In this document: one piece after another, positions 52,643 to 61,543 of the stretch
How the letters are laid out: each line of letters begins with the position of its first letter
Position numbering within the stretch: position 1 is the first letter of the stretch
DNA from: Roseomonas sp. KE2513
GTDB lineage: Bacteria > Pseudomonadota > Alphaproteobacteria > Acetobacterales > Acetobacteraceae
NCBI RefSeq assembly: GCF_016107305.1
Contig: NZ_RCVR01000022.1
Span: forward strand, 31,319-95,318
DNA: 64,000 bases
Reading direction: 5' to 3'
Translations under genes and position numbers: made by a program
Notes under the pieces: generated by a model
What the model saw: the letters and a program-made list of their open reading frames with translations, nothing else
Databases searched by the model: none
What the model was told of the DNA's origin: nothing

Positions 52643-53674
52643 ATGATTGACATCTACACGCACATTCTGCCGCGCCCCTTCTCGGAGGCGCTGGGGAAGG
52701 TCTCGCCCAGGCTCGGCAACATCGCGGCGCGCCTGCAGGGCGTGCGGGCGCTGCACGACCTCGAGGCCCGCTTCCGCGCCATGGACGAGGTGCCCGGCTA
52801 CGCCCAGGTCATCTCGCTGCCCAACCCGCCGCTCGAGGACATCGTCTCCGCGCCCCAGGCCGCCGACCTCGCGCGCATCGCCAACGACGCCATGGCCGGG
52901 CTCTGCGCCCGCCACCCCGAGCGCTTCCCCGCCTTCGTCGCCACCCTCTCCCTCCTCGACCCCGAGGACGCGCTCCGCGAGGCCGACCGCGCCATCACCA
53001 CCCTCGGCGCCCGCGGCGTGCAGATCTTTACCAACGTCGCGGGCAAGCCCCTCGACCTTCCCGAGTACCAGCCCCTCTTCGCCGCCATGGCAGGCCACGA
53101 CCTGCCGGTCTGGCTCCACCCCGCCCGCACCGCCGACATGACGGACTACGCGAGCGAGCCAAAGAGCCGCTTCGAGATGTGGTGGTGCTTCGGCTGGCCC
53201 TACGAGACCTCCGTCGCCATGGCCCGCCTCGTGCTGTCGGGCCTCTTCGACCGCCACCCCGCCCTCAAGATCATCACCCACCACGGCGGCGGCATGATCC
53301 CGACCTTCGACGGCCGCGTCGGACCCGGCATGGCCGTGCTCGGCAGCCGCACCACCGACGAGGACCTCTCGGGCATCCTCCCCGCCCTCCGCCGCCCCCA
53401 CCTCGACTACTTCCGCGACTTCTACGCCGACACCGCCATGTTCGGCTCCGCCACCGGCCTGCCCGCCTCCCTCGCCTTCTTCGGACACGAGCACCTCGTC
53501 TTCTCCACCGACGCGCCCTTCGGCCCGATCGCGGAGACGCTGACGGCGATCGCTTCGCTCGGCCTGGATGACGCGGGCAAGGAGGCGGTCATGCGGGGCA
53601 ATGCCGAGCGCCTGCTGCGGCTCACCCCCGCGGCACAACCACAGCAAAGCGGCAGCCGCATGAGCGGCGCCTGA
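52643..53674 (+). CDS. Amidohydrolase-2 family protein (ACMSD-like decarboxylase/hydrolase)
   Basis: A 343-residue TIM-barrel metal enzyme starting at the ATG at 52643. The N-terminal IDIYTHILPR gives the first metal site, though HxH is reduced to one His. VWLHPAR, IITHHGGGMIP and STDAPFG supply the other metal ligands and the catalytic Asp. The family includes ACMS decarboxylase and gamma-resorcylate or related aromatic-acid decarboxylases and lactonases. In this operon it likely processes the aromatic acid itself or its ring-cleavage product. Confidence 0.9.
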   Translation: MIDIYTHILPRPFSEALGKVSPRLGNIAARLQGVRALHDLEARFRAMDEVPGYAQVISLPNPPLEDIVSAPQAADLARIANDAMAGLCARHPERFPAFVATLSLLDPEDALREADRAITTLGARGVQIFTNVAGKPLDLPEYQPLFAAMAGHDLPVWLHPARTADMTDYASEPKSRFEMWWCFGWPYETSVAMARLVLSGLFDRHPALKIITHHGGGMIPTFDGRVGPGMAVLGSRTTDEDLSGILPALRRPHLDYFRDFYADTAMFGSATGLPASLAFFGHEHLVFSTDAPFGPIAETLTAIASLGLDDAGKEAVMRGNAERLLRLTPAAQPQQSGSRMSGA

Positions 53675-53684
53675 GGAGAGCAGC

Positions 53685-54647
53685 ATGACCGCACAGGGCG
53701 GCTACATCCCGGCCACGCGCCGCGACGGCGCGCTCGGCGTCCACTCGGTGGGCGAGTTCGTGCTCACCGTGCCGGCGGTCGAGCGCGCGCAGGACTACTA
53801 CGACGCCTTCGGCCTCGACGTCCGGCCCGAGGGCAACCAGCTCTCGCTCCACACCGCCGAGGACGGCTACCGCTGGGGCCGCGTGGTGGAGGGCGCGCGC
53901 AAGGCCGTTCACCACCACTCCTTCCACTGCTGGGAGGAGGACCTGCCGCGCTTTCGCAAGCACCTCGAGGCCAACGCCATCCGCCTGCTCGATCCGCCGC
54001 CGGGCTTCGACAGCAACGGCCTCTGGTTCCGCGACCTGGACGGCACGCTCATCGAGATCCGCGTCGGCGTGAAGACGCAGCCGGACGAGAAGACCTCGAT
54101 GGTCCTGCCCGTCACCGAGACCGCCACCCGCAACGCGCCGTATCGCCGCAACGCCAACCGCGCCGTGCCGCGCCGGCTGAGCCATATCCTGCACTTCACC
54201 CCCGACGTGAACGCGGCCGTCGCCTGGTACAACCGCATCCTCGGCCTGCGCCTCTCCGACAGCTCGGCCGGGATCGTCGCCTTCATGCACGCCATCCACG
54301 GCAGCGACCATCACGTCATGGCCTTCGCCAAGTCCAACGCGCCCGGACTGCACCACCTCAGCTGGGACGTGCCGACGCTGAACGACATCGGCCTCGGCGC
54401 CATGGCCATGGCGGACCGCGGCTACGACCGCGGCTGGGGCTTCGGGCGGCACGTGCTCGGCTCGAACTACTTCCACTACGTGCGCGACCCCTGGGGCAGC
54501 TACTGCGAGTACTCGGCCGACATGGACTTCGTGCCGGGCAGCATCGACTGGGAAGGCCGCGACCACCCGCCGGAGGACGGCTTCTACCTCTGGGGCCCGA
54601 CGCCCCCGCCGGACTTCGTGCACAACTACGAGGCCGACACGCCGTGA
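53685..54647 (+). CDS. VOC-superfamily extradiol-type dioxygenase
   Basis: A 320-residue two-domain vicinal-oxygen-chelate protein. The N-terminal domain starts GVHSVGEFVLTVPAVERAQD. The C-terminal domain keeps the likely 2-His-1-Glu iron triad: LSHILHFTPD (His), PGLHHLSWDVP (His) and GSYCEYSAD (Glu). This pattern is that of type I extradiol ring-cleaving dioxygenases. Its neighbours are an FAD monooxygenase that could make the diol and a FAH-type hydrolase that could take the product. The exact ring substrate is unknown. It overlaps the next gene by 4 nt. Confidence 0.9.
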   Translation: MTAQGGYIPATRRDGALGVHSVGEFVLTVPAVERAQDYYDAFGLDVRPEGNQLSLHTAEDGYRWGRVVEGARKAVHHHSFHCWEEDLPRFRKHLEANAIRLLDPPPGFDSNGLWFRDLDGTLIEIRVGVKTQPDEKTSMVLPVTETATRNAPYRRNANRAVPRRLSHILHFTPDVNAAVAWYNRILGLRLSDSSAGIVAFMHAIHGSDHHVMAFAKSNAPGLHHLSWDVPTLNDIGLGAMAMADRGYDRGWGFGRHVLGSNYFHYVRDPWGSYCEYSADMDFVPGSIDWEGRDHPPEDGFYLWGPTPPPDFVHNYEADTP

Positions 54648-55618
54648 CCCCGGCGCCGCGCCGCGCCGTCCTCGCCGCAGCCGGCGCGCTGCTGGCACCG
54701 CGCGCGGCGCGCGCGCAGGCCGCCTGGCCGAACCGACCGCTGCGCTGCCTCATCGGCGCCGGGCCGGGCGGCACGACGGACATCGTCGCCCGCCTCCTCG
54801 CCCCATCCCTCTCGGCGCGGCTCGGCCAGCCCGTCCTCGTCGAGAACCGGCCCGGCGGCGGCGGCACCGTCGCCGGGGAGGCGCTCGTCCGCGCCCGCGA
54901 CAACCACACGATGATGATGCTCAACAACGGCCACGCGGCCTCCGCCGCCGTCTTCCGCCGCCTGCCCTACGACGCCGTGGAGGACTTCGCCCCCGCCTCT
55001 CGCGTCGCCACCATGGCGCTCATCCTCCTCGCACCTCCGAACGGTCCACACGCCACCCTGCCCGCGCTGATCGGGGCCGCCCGCGCCGCGCCCGGCGCGC
55101 TGAACCTCGGCATGGTCGGCGTCGGCACCACGCAGCACTTCGTGGCCGAGGCCTTCCAGGCCGCGACCGGGGCGCGCTTCACCGCCATTCCCTATCGCAC
55201 CACCGGCGACGCCCTCATCGCGCTCCGCAACAACGACGTCGCCGTGGTGGTGGAAACCGTCGGCGCCGTGCTCGGCCAGGTGCAGGCGGGGGAGGCGGTG
55301 CCGCTCGCCGTCTCCACCGCCGCCCGCGTCCCGCGCCTGCCCGCCGTGCCCACGGTTGCCGAAGCCGCGAACCTCCCCGATTTCGATCTTCCCACCTGGT
55401 ACGCCCTCGCCCTGCCGGCGAGCGCGCCGGCCGAGGCGGTCGGCCGCCTGCACGACGCCATCCTTGCCTCCCTCGCGGAAGGCGACCTTCGCCGCCGCCT
55501 CGACGAGCTCGGCCTCGTGCCCGCCGGCAGCGATCCCCGCGCCACCCGCGACATGATCGCGCGCGAGGTGAGCCGCGCCCGCGCCATCGTCGCGAGCGCC
55601 AACATCCCTCGCGAATAG
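54644..55618 (+). CDS. Bug-family solute-binding protein (second in the aromatic operon)
   Basis: A 324-residue binding protein from a GTG that overlaps the dioxygenase stop (GTGA). The signal segment is MTPAPRRAVLAAAGALLAPR with cleavage near ARAQA. Family motifs are CLIGAGPGGTTDIVARLLAPS, VLVENRPGGGGTVAGEALV and LNLGMVGVGTTQHFVAEAF. It is distinct in sequence from the other two Bug proteins of the operon, so a different ligand is likely. Confidence 0.92.
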   Translation: MTPAPRRAVLAAAGALLAPRAARAQAAWPNRPLRCLIGAGPGGTTDIVARLLAPSLSARLGQPVLVENRPGGGGTVAGEALVRARDNHTMMMLNNGHAASAAVFRRLPYDAVEDFAPASRVATMALILLAPPNGPHATLPALIGAARAAPGALNLGMVGVGTTQHFVAEAFQAATGARFTAIPYRTTGDALIALRNNDVAVVVETVGAVLGQVQAGEAVPLAVSTAARVPRLPAVPTVAEAANLPDFDLPTWYALALPASAPAEAVGRLHDAILASLAEGDLRRRLDELGLVPAGSDPRATRDMIAREVSRARAIVASANIPRE

Positions 55619-55644
55619 CTCGAAGAATGCAGGAGAGAACGGGG

Positions 55645-57318
55645 ATGCCCGAGACAGAGGAATCGCTCCGCACCGAGGTCCTGGTCGTCGGCGGCGGCCC
55701 CGTCGGCCTCGCGCTGGCAACGGAGCTCGGCACGCGCGGCATCCGCACGCTGCTCGTCGAACGCAACCTGCGCCACGCCCGACAGCCGCGCGCGAAAACC
55801 ACGAATGTCCGCTCGATGGAGCACATGCGCCGATGGGGCCTCGCCGGCCGCATCCGCGCGGCCTCCCCGCTGCCGCCCGACTACCCCACCGACATCATCT
55901 TCAAGACGCGCCTCTTCGGCCGCGAGATCACGACGATCCGCAACGCCTTCTACGGCGCGCCCGGCGCGAACGACCTCTACTCCGAGCACGCGCAGTGGAT
56001 CCCGCAATACACGGTGGAGGGCGTGCTGCGCGACCATGCGGCGACGCTGCCCGACGTCACCCTGCGCTTCGGCCTCGCCCTCGAGTCCCTCGACCAATCC
56101 ACCGACGGCGTCACCGCCGAGCTGACGGACGCCGAGACCGGCCAGCGCCTGCGCGTGCGCACGGACTACGCGGTCGGCGCCGACGGCTCGCGCAGCACCG
56201 TGCGCGGCGCGCTCGGCATCCGCATGAGTGGCAACCACGCCTTCGCGCAGAACATCAACCTCGTCATCCGCGCGCCCGCCCTGCGCGAGGTCTTCGCCGA
56301 GGGCCGCTCCATCATGTACTGGCTCGTGAACCCCGAGAGCGCCGCCATCGCCGGCCCGATGGACACGGGCGATACCTGGTATTTCGGCTTTCCCATCCCG
56401 AAAGACGCGCCCGCGCCGACGGAGCCGGAACTCCAGGCGCTGATGACCGCCGCCTTCGGCCGCGACGTCTCGCCCGAGATCCTGACGATCGACACCTGGG
56501 CCGCGCACAGCCTGCTCGCCGACCGCTACCGCGCGAGCCGCGTCTTCCTCGCGGGCGACGCCTGCCACCTGCACCCGCCCTTCGGCGGCTACGGCATGAA
56601 TCTCGGCATCGCCGACGGCGTGGACCTCGGCTGGAAGATCGCGGCGCGGCTGCGCGGCTGGGGCGGCGAGGCGCTGCTCGACAGCTACGAGGCCGAGCGC
56701 CGCCCCGTCCACGCCCGCGTCATCGAGGAGGCCGTCGCCAACTACGCCGTCCTCGCGCCCGACCTGCTGCGCGACGGGCTGGAGGAGGACGGAGCCCGCG
56801 GCACCGCGGCCCGCGCCGAGGCCGCCGCGCTCATCATGGAGCACAAGCCGCGCGAGTTCCGCACCCTCGGCGTCGTGCTCGGCAGCCACTATTCCGGCTC
56901 CCCCGTCACCGTGCCGGACGGCAGCGCGCCCCCCGCAGCGCAGGTGAGCGACTACCTGCCCAGCGCCCATCCCGGTTGCCTCGCGCCCCATCTCTGGCTT
57001 GCCGACGGCCGCTCCCTCTACGACCTCCTCGGCCCCGGCTTCACCCTCCTCGTCACCGACCCCGCCGCCGAAGCCGAGGCCGAGCCGCTGCGGCGCGCCG
57101 CGACCCGCCTTGGCATCCCGCTGACGGTCGCCTCGCCCGGCGATGCGCGCCTTCCCGCCCTCTACGAAGCCCCGCTCGCCCTCGTCCGACCCGACCAGTA
57201 CGTCGCCTGGCGCGGCAGCCGCATCCCGGATCCGGAGGCCCTCCTCCGCACCGTCTGCGGCCTCGCCCAAGGCGTCCAAGAAAACTGCGCCAACGAACTC
57301 CTGGAGGAACGCACATGA
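55645..57318 (+). CDS. FAD-dependent aromatic monooxygenase
   Basis: A 557-residue flavoprotein hydroxylase. I use the ATG at 55645, which has AGGAG nine bases upstream; an ATG at 55627 is possible. The FAD motif is VLVVGGGPVGLALATELG, followed later by AVGADGSRSTVR and RVFLAGDACHLHPPFGGYG, with MNLGIADGVDLGWKIAARL completing the GD motif. The C-terminal thioredoxin-like part of the MhpA/phenol hydroxylase class is present. It would introduce a hydroxyl group into an aromatic ring using NAD(P)H and oxygen, ahead of ring cleavage. It overlaps the next gene (ATGA). Confidence 0.94.
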   Translation: MPETEESLRTEVLVVGGGPVGLALATELGTRGIRTLLVERNLRHARQPRAKTTNVRSMEHMRRWGLAGRIRAASPLPPDYPTDIIFKTRLFGREITTIRNAFYGAPGANDLYSEHAQWIPQYTVEGVLRDHAATLPDVTLRFGLALESLDQSTDGVTAELTDAETGQRLRVRTDYAVGADGSRSTVRGALGIRMSGNHAFAQNINLVIRAPALREVFAEGRSIMYWLVNPESAAIAGPMDTGDTWYFGFPIPKDAPAPTEPELQALMTAAFGRDVSPEILTIDTWAAHSLLADRYRASRVFLAGDACHLHPPFGGYGMNLGIADGVDLGWKIAARLRGWGGEALLDSYEAERRPVHARVIEEAVANYAVLAPDLLRDGLEEDGARGTAARAEAAALIMEHKPREFRTLGVVLGSHYSGSPVTVPDGSAPPAAQVSDYLPSAHPGCLAPHLWLADGRSLYDLLGPGFTLLVTDPAAEAEAEPLRRAATRLGIPLTVASPGDARLPALYEAPLALVRPDQYVAWRGSRIPDPEALLRTVCGLAQGVQENCANELLEERT

Positions 57319-58307
57319 ACCTGCGCCTGAACCGCCGCAGCCTTCTCGCGGGCAGCGCCGCGCTGGCCCTGCCGGGCATCGCCAGGGCCCAAGGACAGGG
57401 CCAGGGCGGCTTCGCCTCCCGCCCCATCCGCCTCGTCATCGGCTCCCCGCCGGGCGGCGCGCCCGACGTCGCCGCCCGGCTGATGGGCGAGGCCCTCTCC
57501 GTCCGCTGGCGGCAATCCGTGGTGGTGGAGAACCGCCCCGCCGCCAACGGCAACATCGCCGCCCAGACCGTCGCCCGCGCCGAGCCCGACGGAAACACCC
57601 TCCTCCTCGCCCAGGCCTCCATCCTCGTGCTCAACGAGGGGCTGATGCGCGACGTGCCCTTCAACACGGACCGCGACTTCGCGCCGGTCTCGATGCTGAT
57701 GAACACGCCCTTCCTCCTCGCCGCGCGCCCCGACCTGCCCGCAAGCAACCTCACCGAGCTCCGCGCCCTCGCGCGCGAGCGCGGCGGCCGCATGACCTTC
57801 GCCACCAGCAGCCCCGCCAACCTGCCCCGCTTCTGCGTCGAGATGCTGAAAACCGCGCTCGGCATGGAAATGAGCAACGTCCCGTACTCCACCACCGCCG
57901 GCGCGTTGCAGGACACCATCATGGGCCGCGTGGACCTCGTGATCGACGGCACCCCCGTCATCACGCCCCAGGTGCGCGCCGGTGCCCTCAAGGCTCTCTG
58001 CGTCACCTCGCCCAACCGCTTCCCCATGCTGGAAGACATCCCAACGGCGGCCGAAACGGTGCCCGGCTTCTCCTCCATGGGCTGGTTCGGCATGGTCGGG
58101 CCCAAGGCCATGCCGGCGGAGACGGTGAACCGCATCGCCGACGACCTGCGCGCCGTGCTGGAAATCCCCGATATCCGCCAGCGCCTGCTGCGCGACTTCG
58201 GCGCCGAGGTCGTCGCCAGCCCGCCCGCCGATTTCGCGCGCTTCCTCTCGGGGGAGCGCCAACTCTACCGCAGCCTGATCAAGGAGGTCGGCGTCTCCGT
58301 CGATTAG
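57315..58307 (+). CDS. Bug-family solute-binding protein (third in the aromatic operon)
   Basis: A 330-residue binding protein from the ATG at 57315 that overlaps the monooxygenase stop. It has a signal segment (NRRSLLAGSAALALPGIARA). Family features are LVIGSPPGGAPDVAARLMGEA, VVVENRPAANGNIAAQTVARA and FATSSPANLPRFCVEMLKTAL. It closes the operon. It may serve the tctAB permease at 938-2946 or another permease elsewhere; the sequence does not say. Confidence 0.92.
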   Translation: MNLRLNRRSLLAGSAALALPGIARAQGQGQGGFASRPIRLVIGSPPGGAPDVAARLMGEALSVRWRQSVVVENRPAANGNIAAQTVARAEPDGNTLLLAQASILVLNEGLMRDVPFNTDRDFAPVSMLMNTPFLLAARPDLPASNLTELRALARERGGRMTFATSSPANLPRFCVEMLKTALGMEMSNVPYSTTAGALQDTIMGRVDLVIDGTPVITPQVRAGALKALCVTSPNRFPMLEDIPTAAETVPGFSSMGWFGMVGPKAMPAETVNRIADDLRAVLEIPDIRQRLLRDFGAEVVASPPADFARFLSGERQLYRSLIKEVGVSVD

Positions 58308-58311
58308 GCTG

Positions 58312-58434
58312 GGTCCGGAGGAGCCCGTGCTGCTCGTCGGCACCGGGCTGACGGCCGTCGATGTCGTGATCTCCTGCTGAACCAGCGCCACGGGGGCGCG
58401 ATCCACGCGCTCCCCCGCGGCCTTGGTACGCCGG
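58312..58434 (+). pseudogene. Fragment of an FAD/NAD(P)-binding protein gene, frameshifted
   Basis: The plus strand reads EEPVLLVGTGLTAVDVVIS, a clear dinucleotide-binding motif, up to about 58374, then hits a stop. Moving one base restores LLNQRHGGAIHALPRGLG up to about 58432. Together they match the early part of FAD/NAD(P)-binding proteins (VLLVGTGLTAVDVVxxLLxxGHxGxIHALSRRGL). No start and no remainder are present. It is a decayed remnant beside the aromatic operon. Confidence 0.75.
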
Positions 58435-58457
58435 GAATGACGCAGGAGGCGCGGCGC

Positions 58458-59306
58458 TCAGCCCGGCAACCGGACCGCCATGTTGTCGAGCAGGCGCACG
58501 TCCCCCAGCCGGGCGACGGCGAGCAGCCTCGCCTCCCCGGCCCTGCCCAGCTGCCAGGGCCGCAGCGTTTCCGGCTCCACCAGCACCAGGTACTCGGGCG
58601 CGAAGCCAGCCGCGCCGAGCCGTGCCTCGGCCGCCGCGAGGACCGGGCCGGGCGTCGCGCCACCCGCCATTCGCTCGACGGCCGCCCGCATCTCCTGCGC
58701 GAGCTGCGGCGCGAGGGCGCGTTCCGCCGGCGAGAGCCGCAGGTTCCGCGAGGAGCAGGCGAGCCCGTCCGCCTCCCGGACGGTCGGATGGCCGACGATC
58801 CCCACGGCCATGTCCAGGTCCGCCACCACGCGGCGGACGACCTGGAGCTGTTGCCAGTCCTTCTCCCCGAACACCGCCACATCGGCGCCGGTCTGATGGA
58901 AGAGCTTCGTGCAGACGGTTGCCACGCCGCGGAAATGCCCGGGCCGGGCCGCGCCCTCGAATCCTTCGGCGGGACCGGCCACCTCGATCACCGTCGCGGC
59001 GCCCGGCGGGTACATGGCCTCGACCGGCGGCATCCAGACAAGGTCGCATCCCGCGCCGCGCAGCTTCGCGAGGTCACCGGCCTCATCACGAGGGTAGCGG
59101 GACAGGTCCTCGCCGGGGCCGAACTGCAGCGGGTTGACGAAGATCGAGACGGCTACCTCGTCCGTCCGCCGCCGAGCCTCCGCCACCAGTTCCAGGTGAC
59201 CGCGATGCAGCGCGCCCATGGTGGGAACGAAGCCGAGGCTCCGCCCTGACGCGCGCCGAAGCCTCCGTATCCCCTGCAACTCCGCCAGATCGCGGACGAC
59301 CTTCAT
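58458..59306 (-). CDS. panC: Pantoate--beta-alanine ligase
   Basis: A 282-residue cytoplasmic enzyme that joins pantoate and beta-alanine with ATP to make pantothenate, the CoA precursor. I use the ATG at 59306; the frame stays open much further upstream but runs into the next gene. The class motifs are FVPTMGALHRGHLEL (HIGH-like), FVNPLQFGPGEDLSRYPRD, FGEKDWQQLQVVRR and TVREADGLACSSRN. The length is normal. It lies alone on the minus strand after the TRAP transporter genes. Confidence 0.96.
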   Translation of the reverse strand: MKVVRDLAELQGIRRLRRASGRSLGFVPTMGALHRGHLELVAEARRRTDEVAVSIFVNPLQFGPGEDLSRYPRDEAGDLAKLRGAGCDLVWMPPVEAMYPPGAATVIEVAGPAEGFEGAARPGHFRGVATVCTKLFHQTGADVAVFGEKDWQQLQVVRRVVADLDMAVGIVGHPTVREADGLACSSRNLRLSPAERALAPQLAQEMRAAVERMAGGATPGPVLAAAEARLGAAGFAPEYLVLVEPETLRPWQLGRAGEARLLAVARLGDVRLLDNMAVRLPG

Positions 59307-59488
59307 CTTCCTGCCCCTCGGCCATCGGGGCGTCGGCATTGCCGAGATGGCGGGGAAAGACAAGACGCCGCTTCGGAGGGCGATGCGCAGCGGAGGCCGG
59401 GTCCCGGGCAAGGCGGCGGAAGCGGCGCCCAGTGCCGGCGGACGCGCCCCCCTGGCCAGCCCGGCCCGGCGGAACGCGCCCGACGCGC

Positions 59489-61543
59489 TCACGACAGGGC
59501 CCGCCGCCCCCGCCCTTGCAGCACCAGCAGCCCCGCCGCCAGCGCCATGCCGATCCAATGCGGCGCCGGCAGCCAGGGCGCCAGCCCTTCCAGCAGCGCG
59601 GGGAAGACCAGCAGCAGACCCGCCAGCGTGAAGCCCGCGCGCTCCAGCGGGTTCAGCGTTCGCAGGAAGAAGCCCTGGCAGGCCGCCGCCAGCGCCGCGA
59701 GGCCAAGGGTCGCGAGCAGGACCTGCCAGGCCACGTCCAGCCAGGTCATGCTCGGCGTCAGCGACAGCAGCAGCCCCACACCCTCCGGGTCCGTCACGAA
59801 GACGAAGGGCAGCACGAAGGCCGGCAAGGTGTATTTCCACGCCTGCAGCGTCGTCGAATAGGGCCCCGCCCCCGTGATCGCCGCGGCGGCGAAGGGCGAG
59901 AGCGCGGTCGGCGGCGAAACCTCGCTCAGCACCGCGTAGTAGAAGACGAACATGTGCGCGGCGTAGTCGGGCACGCCGAGCTTCATCAGCGCGGGCGCTG
60001 CGACGACGGCGCAGATGATGTAGCTCGCCGTCACCGGCACCGCGAGGCCGATGATCCAGACGATCAGCGCCGTGAACAGCGCGGTGCCGAGGATCGACCC
60101 GTTCGCCGCCTGGATCGCGATGTCCGAGAACTTGAGGCCCAGCCCCGTCAGCGTGATCACGCCGACGATGATCCCCGCACAGGCGCAGGTGGCCGCGATG
60201 CCGACGGACTGCACCGCGCCGACCGCCAGCGCCTCGATCAGCTTCTTCGGCACCAGCGCCGTGTCGCGCCGAAGGAAGGAGAGCACCACGGCCACGACCA
60301 TCGCGTAGAGCACCGCAAGCGTGGAGCTGTAGCCAAGCACCATGAAGACGATGATCGCGACGAGGGAGGAGAAGTGGAAGCCGTACTTCTTCACCAGCTC
60401 CCGCGCCGGCGTGGCGGCGGGCACCTCCACCGCCTTGCCCGCCGCCCCCAGGCGGCGCTGGTCCAGCTCCACCATGAAGAGCAGCGAGGCGTAGTAGAGG
60501 CAGGTCGGCACCACCGCCATGCGCAGCACGTCGAGATAGCCGATCTTGAGGTATTCCGAGATGAGGAAGGCCGCCGCCCCCAGCACGGGCGGCGAGATGA
60601 TGGCGCCGAGCCCGCCCGCCGCCAGCAGCCCGCCCGCGTCCGATGCGCGGTAGCCCACCTTCTTCATCATCGGCCACGCCACGGTGCCGAGCGTCACGGT
60701 GGTCGCCACGCCCGATCCCGAGGGCCCGCCGAGCAGGAAGGAGGACAGCACCACCGTCCGCCCCGCCGAACTCGCCTTGCCGCCCATGACGGAGAAGGAG
60801 AAGTCCACGAAGAACTTCCCCGCGCCGCTCAGCTGCAGGATCGCGCCGTAGATGGTGAAGAGGATGATCAGCGTGGCCGAGACATCAACGGCCGTGCCGA
60901 AGATCCCGTCCAGCCCCACCGCCAGATGCGGGATCAGCCGCTCGGAATCATAGCCCCGGTGCGTCCAGGGCGCGGGCAGGTGGTTGCCGAAGAAGGCATA
61001 GGCCATGAAGGCGATCGCGACGACCGGCATCACCGGCCCCGTCGTGCGCCGCGTCACCTCCAGCACGAGGCCAACCAGCAGCCATCCGACCACGAGGTCC
61101 ATCGGCTCCGGGAAGATCACCCGGTCCTGCAGGTCGTCCCCGCCCGAGACAAGATACCAGATGACGTAGAGCGAGGCCGCGATCAGCACCGCGTCCCAGG
61201 CCATGAAGCGGTGTCGGAAGCGCCTGGAGACAGGGAACAGGAAGAAGCCGATCGCCAGCGCGAAGCCCACATGCACGAAGCGCAGCGTGGTCGTCGGCAC
61301 GATGTCCCAGGCGGCCCAGAGATGGAACAGGCTCATCGCCAGCGCCATCGCCGTGCCGATCCAGGCGAGCACGCCGCGGAAGCGGTGCTGCGCGCCCTCC
61401 TCCTCCTCGATCAGCGCCTCGACGCGCGCCGTCGTGGCGGCATCGAGCGAGCCCGGCGCCACCTCGAAGGGCAAGCCCGCCCCCAGTCCCGGTGCAGCCC
61501 CCGCCGGCCCGTCGGATGGAACTGCCACCTCCTCGCGGCGCAT
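59489..61543 (-). CDS. Fused TRAP transporter permease (DctQM, TAXI type)
   Basis: A 684-residue membrane protein combining the small (DctQ-like, about residues 50-190) and large (DctM-like, about 200-640) TRAP subunits, with many hydrophobic helices. Typical segments are SSFLLGGPSGSGVATTVTLG, GGLLAAGGLGAIISPPVLGAA and EVSPPTALSPFAAAAI. TAXI-TRAP systems import carboxylates, amino acids or similar solutes using a sodium gradient with a periplasmic receptor. Its ATG overlaps the receptor gene stop (TGATG), so the receptor is translated first. The substrate is unknown. Confidence 0.94.
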   Translation of the reverse strand: MRREEVAVPSDGPAGAAPGLGAGLPFEVAPGSLDAATTARVEALIEEEEGAQHRFRGVLAWIGTAMALAMSLFHLWAAWDIVPTTTLRFVHVGFALAIGFFLFPVSRRFRHRFMAWDAVLIAASLYVIWYLVSGGDDLQDRVIFPEPMDLVVGWLLVGLVLEVTRRTTGPVMPVVAIAFMAYAFFGNHLPAPWTHRGYDSERLIPHLAVGLDGIFGTAVDVSATLIILFTIYGAILQLSGAGKFFVDFSFSVMGGKASSAGRTVVLSSFLLGGPSGSGVATTVTLGTVAWPMMKKVGYRASDAGGLLAAGGLGAIISPPVLGAAAFLISEYLKIGYLDVLRMAVVPTCLYYASLLFMVELDQRRLGAAGKAVEVPAATPARELVKKYGFHFSSLVAIIVFMVLGYSSTLAVLYAMVVAVVLSFLRRDTALVPKKLIEALAVGAVQSVGIAATCACAGIIVGVITLTGLGLKFSDIAIQAANGSILGTALFTALIVWIIGLAVPVTASYIICAVVAAPALMKLGVPDYAAHMFVFYYAVLSEVSPPTALSPFAAAAITGAGPYSTTLQAWKYTLPAFVLPFVFVTDPEGVGLLLSLTPSMTWLDVAWQVLLATLGLAALAAACQGFFLRTLNPLERAGFTLAGLLLVFPALLEGLAPWLPAPHWIGMALAAGLLVLQGRGRRALS

